Shown one piece after another: positions 13,604 to 27,814 of a stretch of DNA of 64,000 nucleotides (the stretch's first letter is position 1; each line of letters opens with the position of its first letter). The translations under genes and the position numbers were made by a program. The DNA is from Puffinus mauretanicus (taxonomy: Eukaryota > Chordata > Aves > Procellariiformes > Procellariidae): positions 372,001 through 436,000 of the forward strand of contig JAJKFH010003937.1 in the NCBI GenBank assembly GCA_023333565.1. Reading direction: 5' to 3'. The notes under the pieces are model-generated. The model saw nothing but the letters and a program-made list of their open reading frames with translations, was not told the DNA's origin and did no database searches.

Positions 13604-16391
13604 ACTTTCAGACTGACTGCCCAAAGGGGATGCTTCAGTTTTGGTTTTGTTTCAAGTTGTTCTCAGTTTTTAATTTTCAAATTTGAAGCAGTTAGGACTT
13701 GCATCGTTTTTAAAGATGAACACAGTGTTCACATTTTCCAAATCAAAGAAAAATAACAGGTTTAAAATCCGATTTACAAGGAGTTAAAGTGTCCACGATA
13801 ACCGAGCTTTCAAACTAGGTGTAAAAATGATCACAAGAAGCACCCATCCCTTGCTGGTTACACTATGGCAATGTTAATTTATTTAAGAAACTCTACAGCC
13901 TTGTCGAATTTTTTTTAAAGAAAAGCTACATCTGGTTTACATGACCTTGTCACAGTTAATGATCAATGATTTTAAAACAAAGAAACAAACTTTTCAAATT
14001 TTATGACTGATATATAGGAGATATTAATTACTGGAAATAGAAAATGTTTCCACCTCAATCAGAAGTCTAATGAATCTGACCTTTGAATTTAAGCTCACTT
14101 TTTACTCAATTTAAAGCATTATTTCTTTTTGTTCACCAGCAAAGCATAGCAAGTTGTCCTCAAAGACAAAATAGACTATGCATGGTACCAAGATAAGCAA
14201 TACCCATTAATAGTAATATTTATATAAAACAGTGAGTTGAAATGTGTTTTTATTCTCATATTGCTGCTTTCATGCTAGACTTATACATAAGAAATATTAA
14301 AGACCAGTACGCCTTGGGGTATAAAAATACTAACTTGAACCAAAATAAGAGTACAGTTAAAATGAAGCATAAACAACAACCAAAAATTTCAGTGAAAAGA
14401 ATTCTTAATTAAAACCAGAAAGCACAAGTCACAAAGGAAGTACAGTAAAATGTTCAGGATTTTCTCAATCTCCCAACTCTTTGCAGTTACTCTAACAAGA
14501 AAAAAATAGGAACTTTTGAAATCACTGTTCAAAAAGAGAATGTTTCTAAGCAGAAAAACGCATCTTATCAAAATATTATCAATGATCCTTAAAACATGAA
14601 GACAGAAGAACTACAGTTTTACAAATATAACTTACAGGGAACCTTAAAAATGGGTAAAGACAGGATGTTACAATGAGGGTAAATCCTAAAGACATCTTAC
14701 GAACAAAACTTTTGGGCTTTGTGCCTGAAATCATACAACTAGTTTATGATTTGCAATTCAATCTTGAGAAGCAAGCAGACTAATCACTTGACAAATGCAT
14801 TCAAAATCCGCTAACCCTGCTGTGCCACGCGGAAACAATAACTCATTGTGTTTTGACTCTCATTATTCTAGTAGTAAACATGAATAGGAGCCAATGGAAA
14901 ACATTTCCTGTGAATACAGCAATTCATAGCAGTTCTCGTTTTCAGCTGTAATTCACAGCAACCTGCAAAGGCTTCTGCTTACCTGCAAATACAATCCTTT
15001 GACTGCATTGCCTAACACTAAAATCCAAGTATGGCCCTCTGTTTTGGACACATTTGAAAGAGATGCACATAAAATAGTAAGTATAAAATTCCCAGTTTAT
15101 TTATAAGGAGCTCTCAGATAATACAATGATTCTAACCTTCCTTAATTTGTTATCCTAAAACATGGTGACTGAGAAATGGATACCAAAGGGCTAGATTTAA
15201 ATTGATATTTCTCCAAGGACTTACTTTTCAGGGATACACTACAAAAAAGACTAGTAGTACCTGGGAAAACGTTAGTTAAATGAGACTGAACAACTTCCTA
15301 CCTGAAAACAGTATCCAGTTTGCCTCCAAAGTCAAGAAACTAAGGCTAAAAAAAAATTGAATATAATCTAGCAGATGGTACATCGATAACTATTTCACTT
15401 TCAGATGCTCTTCTAGAAGACAAAATGAACGAGTCAATTCTTCTGAAGTTGTATCTCTGACACTACTCTTGATGACTTCAGATACAAGAAATGAGAATGT
15501 GAATTGCCAAGGAAGAATTTTAACTGCACACCCAGGAGGCTTTTGTGGTTTTTTCTTTTTTCTTGTTTTTAATACCCTTTTTGGTCATCCAGGCAACTTT
15601 CAATTATGCGTTCAGTTTACATGTACCATGCATAGAAAGGCCAGAAGCAGAACTGCAGCAGGTACAGCTAGGTTTTAAATGCATGAACGCTGTGAGACCC
15701 TAGTTCTGTGCATGGCCCTGCAGTCTGTCTCCCTAAACTAGGTTCTGCGACTGCAGGACCCAGGCAATCAGCAGACTGCACAAGGTAGTTTTGCAGATCC
15801 ACGCTAGCTACGTCAGGTTTATAAGCTCATTCATTTCCCAACTCATTTTTGCTGGGCTCTGCAGGCATTTCTAATGTGCGAGTCTGATCACGCTGGGCTC
15901 TGGGAAGGTTTATTGGCTCTGGGTCAGCATTGATGAGACTGACCAAGCTTTATCCTGCATCAGATGCCTCTCCGCAGTGCTTCTCAGAACCTTTGTTAGC
16001 TGAGTTTTTCTGTTCCTCAAACTACCCAAGTTATTCAGAACAACACAGGAATGTTCAATATTTTGAGCTGCTCATTTCTGTTTAAAGACAGAACGGAAAA
16101 TGATGGTCAAAATCGAACCAGCCCTTGGAAACAGCAAATAAAATCAATTCTCTAATTTGCTCGCTAATAGGGAATCAAAACTGCACACATGTCTTTCCAG
16201 AAAAGTTAGTAAGGTACCTGTCATCTCAAGAACATAATCAAAAGTGACTCAGTTACTGTTGGGAGAGACACATTAAACATGCTATTAAATCTGTGAATTA
16301 AAGGTTGAGAATACTAAATTAGGGATGCATCTTAAACGGAAAAGATGAGGGATGGAAAGCAACTTCCACACAAACACTTCCTATTAGGGAT

Positions 16392-16409
16392 GAATGAAAT
16401 ATTTCATTC
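16392..16409. repeat. 18-bp perfect palindrome
   Basis: GAATGAAATATTTCATTC is its own reverse complement. It is AT-rich and lies deep in the last intron. No known binding site is claimed. Confidence 0.85.
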
Positions 16410-19400
16410 GTTTCTCATGAAAATCATGAATAAATATTTTTCTAAGATAAACACAGAATGCTTACCTCATTACTAACTCCAACAGAACTTTAAAACTAGT
16501 AACTACACTGACATCTCAAACAGAACAGCTTATTCGATCTATTTCCTGAACACATTTTGCATAAGAAAAAACAAACACTACATAAACTGCATTTTCATTT
16601 CAACTGGTAGCTAAAATACCTCGTAATTCAGTAAGATTTACCCAACAAGCCAAATACCCAACCTCCACTAAAATCACTAATTTTCTAACTACAAAGTTAC
16701 ATTAATGAGCCAGTCTAAGATTTGTAGCACGAGCATGCCTAAGATGACGTACTGACCTTCATGCCTGTGCGAGAGCAAATCATGACTGTCCTGCCCTGTA
16801 TCTGAATTTCTGCAGCTTCCACTGATTGCAAAGATGATGTTTATGACATGTAAAAGCGTTTCAGACCTTATTTTTCATGTCAAATTAATTTTAAAAGGGC
16901 GAACATGGAGGAATAGCATTATTGCCTCATTTTATATATTTTAGAGTCATTTTGCATTGCACAAACAAATTAAGAAAACACACTTTGTAACTTTAATAGG
17001 CCATCGTCTCCCTCTGGATTATAACCTTGCTTCCAGGGAATTAAAAAAATCTTTTGTGGCTGAGATAGCAATATTAATTAAAATAAAGGGAATTTTAGCA
17101 ATTCTGGATTTTTTTTAAATTCTATTTTATAAATATATTTCCATATACTTATTTTCATCACATTTATGCAAGAATAAAAAATGTTGGCAGCTTTGTTTCT
17201 TTTTCTGAAGCAAAATCTTCCCATGGGACTGACCCCAAGCCAACTGATAGCGAAGGGGTACTAACGAGGACTTCAGACTTTCACAAGAAGGCTTCCCAGG
17301 AGGCAGTTCCACTTTCAACCAGACTTCCAGGGACTTTTAATCACAGGTTTTAATGACGCTTCAAGCCAACAGCAAAACGCAGTACTGAGCCCCAAGCTTA
17401 AAATGACAGTAAAACCAATGGAATAAAGGATAGTACGAAAGACAAAAGTTACAGGGTTATGCTTTAGGGAGTTACAGCTCCAAAAAATAGGACGGAAAGA
17501 GGAAAAAATCTGAAAGAGTAAAAGAGTTAAATACTATTTATTAAAATATTTGAACTGTGTAGAAGTGAAAATGGCAGAAAACACTAAGTGGACCTTTAAA
17601 AAGAAGGGCAAAGCAAAGTCCTCGTTACGATTGATATATGAGAAGGAGGAAAAAAAACAAATACAAGAGTCAAGCTGAGAATTACAAATGCAAGCGTTTC
17701 CATGAAATAGGCAAAACTGAAGCAATTGGCAGTAGCTTATCAGCTAAATAAATCAGATTACAGCAATCAATTTACTGGCTAAATTAATTGAAACATGGAA
17801 TCAATTATGTTGCATGTGAAAAGTCGGGATGATGTCACCAGCGCAAAGAGTAAACATGTTCTGAGGCACCGAGGATCATTACAAAAGGTCTGACCCTGGA
17901 AAAAGCTTGCCGTGGTGGCTGGTCGCGTGTGGCTGCGCTGGGACTCAGCACATGCCTGTGGTGTCGCTTCCACAGCTGCTCTGTATCTGCACCTAATTAC
18001 AGCTTTTAACTTTTATCACATTTTGAAACTAATCCCATATGCTAGTTATCCTCGGCATGAAACAAATCTGCATGATCGCTCTACTTATTCCACATTATTT
18101 AATTTTTAATTTCTGTTCTTGTGTTTCTAACACCTTCTGAGTATGGAAAATGATTCCTGCAAGATTTGGCAGTCCTTGTCCTTCCCCACATTCCCCTGAA
18201 TCTTCACCAACTAATGAGTTCACTTCTGGTCCAGTCACAAAAAAGAGCAGAATTATTCTGCTAGAGAATCAAATGTCACAACATTCAAATGGTAAAGGAG
18301 TATCTTGAGCACACAACCATCTAAGATTCACCTCTTTAATGCTGGGAGAAGTATGCCAGGATATCTTTATTTTTCAAGCAAAGTCCTCAAAAAATTATGT
18401 AATTTCAAAATACATCTGTTCGTTACACAATCTCTATGACGGTCTTTTTCGATTAAAACATATTTTGGGAAATTTTTCAGTCCAAGCCAAATGCTTCATG
18501 AACTACACTACAAGTCAGACGACGGTGCTTCTTGAAGGGCTTCTTGGTTTACTACATGTATGTCAGAAGCAGATACATTTAGAATATCAATAAATAGAAA
18601 GTTTTAAATCACAAATATTTAGTAAAGTTTGAGATTTGCTAGAACAACGCAAAATGGAGTTCATATTATGACCGTACTTCAAATCACATTTTAAAGACCT
18701 TTCTGTCTTTGCAATTTATTGTTTTGGGAGACTCCGTTGCAGAGCTGATGGTTCAGTGTAATTTCTAACCCACAAGCCAATTTATGCAGTGCCAGTTGTT
18801 TAGGACCCATACATTAAGTTAATAACATTACCTTTTTATTACAGAAGCACTGAATGTTTAAGCCTATCTTTGCATATGAGGCTAAACCCCATGCCAGTCA
18901 TTTCAAGTTAATCCAAACATAGTAAAAAGTGGGGGAAAATTTGCCTGGCTACACCTTATTGGCACTATCTTCATTGTTTAAATATTTTGTATGCTCAGGG
19001 ATCACACTGGATTTAGAAATATGCATTCTGATGATTCCAGTGTTTATAAACTTAATAAGAAACAGATAAAAATTTGTAAGATGTGTCTCTTCTAGAGGAG
19101 CTGCTAGAAATAATTGATATGTCTGTCTTTTTCTTGGTTATAGCATTCAAATTTATTACCTATAGCTCTGATAAGATAGTGGAAAGTTAGTTCTTTAGAA
19201 GAATTTAGTTTATGATCTATCAGAATTTATTTAAATTGTTTCCTAACTCTCCAAAGTACACAACATTGTATCTTTAAAAAAGTTATAAACAGCAGTTGTT
19301 TTAGAGCAGACCAGCAATGTCTCCCTAATCAGATGATTGCACAGTTCTAAACAATTTGTTTAATGTTTTCCATCTGTGACAGTTTTGTGACTACATTTTC

Positions 19401-21370
19401 ATTGTCTCAAGAACTTCAGCGCATTTATCCTTACAAACATTAATCTGCATCACACTACCCTTATAAACATTAATGTATACTGTCTTTTGCATTAATCCAT
19501 CTGACTAGATTCAAAGATGCAACACTACACATATACATCACTTTGCCAGGGATCTAAACTATCAGACCAAATGGCAACCGCAGTTCACTTTATGGATACA
19601 AATATGTGATCACGGCTTTTCCGTTGAGAGAGGAAGGAGGAATAAGACCAGAATCATGCTAATACACTATACCTTTTAAATATATCTTAAAATGAATTAG
19701 CCTCTGTACTTGATGGGAAAAAAAGAAGAAAAAATAATCAACGAAATACTTGCGTTCACATATACAATAAATGTAAAACATGTTTGAAATAACCCCTTTT
19801 TATCAGCAAAGAATAGTATCTAAATTGTACATAAAATTAAATGTTTTGAAAAACACAGCACCAGAAATCAAGGTTATTGAAATAGTTGTGACAGATTATT
19901 TTTCTAGTGAAAGCATTATGCACACAAATATATTTTTTAAAGAAATAGTTTTGTATAACTGCCCAAGCCTGCAGATTTCTGGGTAAGAATTCTAAGTTTT
20001 ATTTACTAGAACTAATCACCCTCATTTTCTTGCAAGAAGCATTAAGGTGTATAATCAAGTCGCTAATAAGAGGATTCAGAAGTTATTAAATACTGGGAAT
20101 GTTGTTTGCCTTTTGCTACTCTAGCTTATTATGTGCAGCAGAATAACAATGCTGCAATGCTGTGAAAATTTTCATTTTGTATGTAGCAAAGAAAATGGAG
20201 AAGTTTTAAAAATCTAGTAAAAACTTGCAATAAAAGTTACAAGACTACTACAGAAAAAGACTGGAAATCTTAAGCAATTTTCTTTAGTTCAGTAACTCAA
20301 AAACAATAGTGATCTGGTATCAACAGTGTTCGTAAGGTAATACATCGAATGGGGGGTTTTACAGAGTGATTCTTGTGAGCCTGCAGTGAGACCTCTCACT
20401 TCGGCTTCTGACCTCTACATAGATATGTGTAACGTCCCAGGATTCTGGCACTCATCATTGGACCAATACTGCTGGAAAAGAGAGCTCAGGCACTAATTTT
20501 AGTGTTGGGGTTTTTTTTCAGATGGTTAAGACTTGGATGTGAACATAAGGCAATTTGTAAGACTTTTTGGATTTCAACATCTGTCTTTTGTGCAGACATA
20601 GCCTCACCAGTTCCTGGGTGGCTGCAGGCAGATCACTGAAAAGCACAGAAAAAACAAATTATCTTCTCTTGATTCCAATGCCTATCGTCATTTTGGCTCA
20701 GACCAGCTGGAAATAGTCTAAAACCTAAATTCTTCTAAGGACCTCCACTCCCCTACTGGAAGAAGCAAGATCTTTATTGCTGTGTGGAGATGGCAAAGTC
20801 TGGTCTGCATCAAGAACAATGAGGAAGGTGGTTGCTGAATTGTTAGGCACTGGCAAATTTCTGCTGGCATATGACCTTGGCTTCGTAATCTCTTCAGGTT
20901 TTCACATCTAGTTTCTTTCTACATAGCGTATCTAAAAAACAGCCTCTCTTATTCATCTTTACAAATATCTATCTGGATTTTCAGGTTTTAATCCTACCAT
21001 TACTTATTTCAACAGCTTTCTTCTGTTCTTGGCAAGTCGTCCTTCTCATCATTCTACCTATGTGAATGACTGCAAAATTTACTTCCCCATCTTTCCATGC
21101 ATGTCTCTACCAGCTACCCATACTCTAATCACATCAGACCGACCTCACTTCTAAAGCTTTCCACAGTCTGTTTCAACCCCATCTTCATTCCTAGCACCTA
21201 CAGGCAGTAATGCAAGTTCTACCTTGGACTGACTATGGGATCTGATATCCCAGACCAGTATATCTGGTTTTGAATGAAACTCCTTTGTGTCTCCCCATAT
21301 TCTTCATTTCTCCTACACCTCTCATGCTGCGAAAGATTTCTCCATAAACTCTAAAAGATAACTAATGTAC

Positions 21371-21400
21371 TTCCTTAGATCCCTCTTCCTTAGATCCCTC
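21371..21400. repeat. 15-bp exact tandem duplication
   Basis: TTCCTTAGATCCCTC occurs at 21371-21385 and again at 21386-21400. Shortly after, a 16-bp string beginning TTTAGTCTATTAC occurs at 21444 and 21482, so this stretch shows local slippage-type duplication. Confidence 0.9.
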
Positions 21401-24400
21401 CTTCACTGTGATGGTTACAAAAAAATTCATACAGTTTAGTCTGTTTAGTCTATTACTATTTAGCCTATCAATAGACTATAATTTAGTCTATTACTATAAT
21501 TGACTAGACAAACCAGAAGTGCTTCTCTGTTTCGTTATACCATCCATTTGCATCCACCGTGGTTTGTGTTAGAGTGTACTCTCTGGAGCAAAGAGCGTCT
21601 CGTCTCCAAGAACACACAAAGCCAACACAGAGGAGTCTATGTATGCCTTTGTCATGTGTTTTTTTCAACACTGGAGAAAGTACTTTAATTTTAATTAATG
21701 TATTCCATTCAATTCCATTTTGATTTCACTCTGTTATTAGATATACAGGAAGTTGAACAGCTGTGTATTAGCTTAGTCAGTTTATCAACTTCAGCAAACA
21801 AATCAGTCAAGAAAAAAAAGCATTCAAGTCCTTTTTGATCCGCACTACTCAAAGCTTCTGCTCAAAGCAGCGGACACAGGAAGGTGGGAAGCGGCTTCCA
21901 CCACCGAGATTGCTGTGGGCCATGCCTAGCAATTCGGATCAAGCACGGCTTTTTCACTTGGGTAGAAGCGCTCTGTTTGCCCCGGTTGGCACACATACAC
22001 CCCACGTTACCTGACGCTGTCAGGAGGCTATAAAACTATGAAGGCTTTGAAGCCACCACTTCAGATTGGGATTATATCTGCCCTTATCTGAAGTTGCTTC
22101 TTAAAGATGTTGACAGTCCAGTGGTGATGGGGAGAAAGATTTGAAGTTTCCCACTAATTTAATTACCATCCCAAAAGTGGATTTGCATAAAGATTTTACT
22201 TCATGAAGACATTTTTCACAGGCTTCTCTCAGGAGCAACAAACTGAAATTCTCAACAGATCTTAGAAAAAAAGATGTCTGTTGGTTAGTCTCAGAAAAGT
22301 GGAAGGATAAAAGTATTGCCAGGGTACGAAGTAAATGATTTAGAATTCTTTTCATACTGCATTTGTTCCATGGGCAAAGCTGTTAGTTAAAGTACTAATG
22401 AAGTAAAACCCTGAAGACCAGTTTTGAGAAGAGGAAGGTGTGACAGACAGACCATGCCCAGGAATATTTTAGCGGACACTATTATGTGACTGAATTTTGC
22501 TCATCAGTTTTGATATGTTGTCAAAGTCACTGACAAGTCCTTATCTGCCGAGCAATCTTTTAATTAACTTATTTTTTCTTCAACATAATTCCATCTGTAC
22601 TTATAGCTTCATTTCACATAGGGATCATTCTTACAAAGTAAAGGCTAATGGCCCGTTAGATGCAGTTTAGCACTATCTGAATTTTCAGAATGCATCAGTG
22701 TCCAAAGCCTCTGTTACTGCCCTACCTCACTAACTCCTTATTTATTTGTAAGTAAATGACTGGCTACTGTTTAATAATAAACATATCAGAATCCTAATAA
22801 ACCTCTCTCATTTAAAAGACGATGCCAGGTCTTCTGAATTTTTCAAATTGAACAGACAACAAAAATGAAAAATCTATTCTGAAGCATGAGTAATTTAGGC
22901 AAAACTGGTAATTTATAAAAGCAAGAATATTTGACAAACATGACTTTTTATCCATGAATGCTGTCTAAGCATTGCTATGGAATTTTTTTTTCTGAAGTAA
23001 CTGATGTTTTTCAATACATGTTAGGAACTGCACATAAAGAGCCTACTAGCAGTTTATTTAAATATCAGATATGAGAGTTTGCTGGCACAAGATCTCATCG
23101 TTGCCTCTGTATGAACAAAGTGTTTTGAGGTTAAGTAAGGTTGAATCTCATTACACTGGCCCGAAGTAGTAAAGAGTTGGACCTATTTCAACCATCAGGC
23201 ACCCACGATTTGCCATCCAAAACAATTAAAAGTTATTATTGTTCCTATGATTGCTTTTTTAAGTTATTAACTGATAGATACTTTTTTAGACTTATCTCTG
23301 TGGTATAAAGAGTTAAGAACTTTGTTTAGTTTGTCTGTCCTCTCTTCTTCATTCTCCGACTGTTAACAAAAGTATTAGACGTCAGAGGAGAAGGGGATGG
23401 AAAACAATACACTTTAAAACCATTTGAAAATGCTCAAGCTTGGGACAACCACATAATGCAAAACAGGCAAAAATCCTCCGCAAATATCAATTAATATTTT
23501 CTGAATACTTTAGAAAAATTTTGCTACTTTTTGTAAGCATCTCTTTTTTCTTTTCCTTTTTTTTTTCAGAAAAGAAAAAATAAATCTGATTGTAGGAAGG
23601 AGCTCTGCAATGTAATGTGTTATGAATACTCAGAAAGCCTTTTCATACTGGAGAGACTTGGAAGGTCAGAGCGCATAGCACCCTCTCCTGAAGTAGCACT
23701 TGGTGCTGTTCTATAATGCATTTTCATAACCTGCAACTGGTAAATTTATTAGGCAATTTTTTTATTTTTTTAAAGGCATTGAAAAGAAGTTCAAAAATTG
23801 GCAAACATGATGAACTATTGCGAGGTAATGTTTCAGAAATTTTCTGACATTACAGACAATATTAAAAGATGGCCATTTCCAGTGACTGTTTTATTGCCCC
23901 AGGCAGCAATGCAAGTCACACTGTTTCTCCCAATTGTTTACTGGATCTGGTTATTGCTCTCTGTTTCTACGTCAGAAGTCCCACTCCTGATAAATCATGA
24001 CCTACTTAACTGACATAATTATGGGCAGTATTATAGAAAGCTGATTCAAGAGGAATAAAGTACACCATCATTCCTATTGCTCTTTTTTAAATTCACTGTA
24101 ACTTCATTAAACTCATATTACTGACTATTGTAGAGAGTAAAGAATTAAGAAGGAAACTGATTTTACTGTTGAGAAATAGCTTCCTTAGAGCTAGAAACTA
24201 CTTAAACCTCAAATGACTATAAGCTCACAGCAGGTCCAGTGCATTTCAACATGTAGCTATGTTTTAATTTCCTTAAACCACAGGACATAAGTCACAGTTC
24301 CAGAAGTGTCTGGAGTGAGATATTCTGTACTGATAATGATGCAAAGTTTTATATCCTGCAGTTTCCAAATGTGTGGTATGCCACAGGAATTTCACAGAAT

Positions 24401-26026
24401 CAAGAAGATTATGCCCCTTTGCTTGTACGGGGTTAACACCTTCAAAGGCAGTAGTTTAGTTACCATTTTTACACTTAAGTGAATGCACTACGTTTATTTC
24501 TGAATAACAAGAGTATCTTGAACACCACTGGCCTCCAAAACCATTTCTCTTCTTTCTCCTACCTTTGTAATTTTTTTCAAATTTCCTCTTACCAATCCAA
24601 TGATGATTCTAGCTGACCAAGACACGATGTGCTGCCCGTTTAAATCTCTTACACGTTAAGCTTTTCCCATGGTGACAGATACTCTTTTCAAAGAGCATCC
24701 AAGCACGCTCCCCAATCTATTTCCCACCGCACTGCACGGCTACCTGCACAATCCGTAAAGAACGTTCTCTATTTACACAGAACATAATTCTGCTACTAAA
24801 GCTTTTAAATCAGTATCTATATCTAGAAACGTATTTCATCTCATTACTGTAGTGTTTTAACTAGAGTGTTACCCTTTCAGAACATTTCCAGTTAGGAAGT
24901 ATTATTATCTTAGGGTTCCAGTTGAGCAACCAAGGCACAGCACAAATGGTAACATGCACAGGATAAAGAAAAGCAAGAAGTGAAGCAGCTTCTCCAGAAG
25001 GTCACAGTCCTGCTTAAGCGGTCATCTCTCTTCAAATTCCTTTAATTTATCTACATCCTGCCCTTCCAACAGTTAACCGGCTAGTGAATAAAAATGTTAT
25101 TAAACTACAGCCATGAAAAGAAAGCAGCAGCTGTTGAAGACTCCTCAAACTCAGAGACAGGTAAATCTGTATTTTGATGGCTACAAACAGACCATGGTGT
25201 TATGTACTCTTGAGCTTAATCACCAACATCTCTGAATAATACCACAAGCTTTCTCAACTGTTATTCAGTAGGGAAAGAGAAAATTTCAAGAAGAAGATAC
25301 TCAGCAATTTGCAATTAATAAAAAAAGTTAAATCAGTTTTTTGTTTTCTACCCAAGCACCACACCAAGCATTCTCTAACACAGCTCCCTTGGGGCCCGCA
25401 ATCAGCCCACAGAGTCAGCAGCTAAAGCAAGTACGTGTATTTTTTCCCATTTGATTGCATTGGTTTGCAGTATCATTACTGTATTGCGTTCTGGTCAGTA
25501 ATATTTTTGACCATTCTGTGCTGGCAAATCACTAAGTATCTATTTTACAGACTGTAAAAATCTACGTCCCATCTACTTCAAAATGTTTAAGGTGTTTCTG
25601 CTGTTCATTGTATTCTTCAAATTCTCTGACAGATTGTTAAACTAAATCTGCTAGTTTTGCTTAACAAAAGCACCTGATGCCTTTAAGCTTCTCCATCCCT
25701 TTCACTTTCCTGTATTGATTTTAATTTTCTTTCTTTATGCATTCATCCGACTGGAATCTAAGGGAGGAATAATTATTTGATCGGGTTTGTCCATGCACAG
25801 AATAACAAATAAAATTATCTGACAGCAATTATCTAACCAGCAATATGTGTTAATTTTGAACTACATATAGTTTGTAAAACAGAATTGACTTAAAATTTGT
25901 ATTGCTTATTTTATGTTAAAAGATAAAACCCTCTATTTGCTAATGCTTGCTGGAGAAGTTTGAATTTTACACTTTTTATCCTTTACAGATAAGATTTCCA
26001 TAATGCTTCAGCAGCAGATTATATCA

Positions 26027-26200
<174 letters not shown>

Positions 26201-26203
26201 CTA

Positions 26204-26238
26204 GAAAGGAGAAAAGAAAAAAAAAAAAAAAGAAAAAA
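26204..26238 (-). promoter_or_regulatory. Long pyrimidine tract at ATE1 exon acceptor
   Basis: Immediately before the acceptor of the 26080-26200 exon the transcript strand is almost pure pyrimidine, about 35 nt including a T run of 15 or more. A second T-rich run follows after GG. It looks like an expanded poly(A)/poly(T) microsatellite that serves as the U2AF/PTB-type tract. Confidence 0.7.
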
Positions 26239-27780
26239 CCAAAAAGAGTAGTCATATCAGTTGCACAAGAACACTCTGGCTACAACTTCCCAGATTTTCC
26301 TATGAACAAGGAATAGTTTTAATCTAATCTACATCAAATGAGTCAGAAACAGCTTCACTGAAATCCTTTAGTAACTTACTCCTTTAGTAACTCCAGCACC
26401 ATCTCAGGAATACAAACTTAACCTTGGCACTTGAAGAAAAAGTAAAATTAACATAACAGATTTTTACGGTATCCAAGACGAACTAGAAAAGTTTTGGCTT
26501 TGCATACTGAAACTCTGTATTTAAGTTACTCTCTAGAGTTCTGCTGAGCTGGTGCCAACACTAAAAAACTCAGCACCTCCAAAAGCAGCTCGTCTCAAGT
26601 GTGGGTCATTTTAGCAAATAATGGAGACCAAAAAAAAAAAATCAAATAGAAAAAAAAAACATTTAACAGTAAGCAGGATGCTATTTTTATTGCATTAGTG
26701 ATGGAGCACTTTGTTCATTGCTACTTAAATAGTAACATTTTCTTTTTAATTCATGGAGTTTTTCCTGGAATAGCTTACAGGTAATGATTAGTGAAATTCT
26801 ACAATTTTTTTTGATTTATTAAAAAGATACTCTTTGCAGACATTCCCAGAAACTAAACAGCCATAATTATTTTCCCTTCAGCTACACAGAAAATCACCAC
26901 CTCAGCACTAACCACCTCCTCTAATCAGATCTTCATTTGATTTAAAATAAGATTATTCATCGGCCTATAACTTAAGTCAAAAAATCTATCTTTGAGCCAT
27001 TATTCATTTCATCCATATCCTCCCAGTGTTCAGAGCCATATGGTGGCAATATCAAATTAATTTTTAAACTGAAAATTCACTACACATATCATCTTGAAAA
27101 ACAGGCATACAATAAATAGAATCAAAAAATTTAAGGATCTCAATTATACAGGTTTGGAGGCAACAGTTAAAAGACTGGGCATTATAAGAAATCCCACTGC
27201 AGTCGATGCAACCACGAGTTCTTCATATCAACGATATTAAATAGGTAATGAAGATGATTATCTTGATATGAAGTTGATTTTTTTTCCAACATCTACCATG
27301 AAAATGCAAAGTGGTCTTGAATGAAGCTGACCAATGTTTGGGAAGGGAGATAGATAATAACTGTGACTACAGCCTGGTGATAAAGTAGTACTTTAAAAAG
27401 TCGCATTCACAAGCTCTGCTATTCTTTTAGACACACCCTTATGCTGCAACACGCAATTCTGGAGAGTCAGAAGAACCATTTTTTTAATGTTTGCAGAGAT
27501 TCCCAATTCCTTTTATTCTCTTACTGTTTGACTCTTCACAATATTTATAGCAGAATTAACTTTTTTCATTATGTATTTCCCACCAACTTTAAATAAGAAG
27601 AGTAAGAAATACAAAATTATCTTTCATAAAAACAAAGTCATAACTGTCCACATGAAAAAAAAAAAAAGCTTCATGCTGAACCTTGTCAAATACCTGATGT
27701 ATCTTTCCGAAATGAGTTTGTATGACACTGATTTTCTCATTTGAAAAACATTCAGGATTGACTTTAACTACCGTTGTTAA

Positions 27781-27814
27781 TTTTTGGTTTTTTTTTGTTT
27801 TTTTTTTTTTTTTT
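27781..27814. repeat. T-rich run
   Basis: Thirty-four bases are all T except for two short G interruptions. On the minus strand this is poly(A). I see no retrocopied gene body next to it, so it is listed as simple sequence. Confidence 0.85.
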
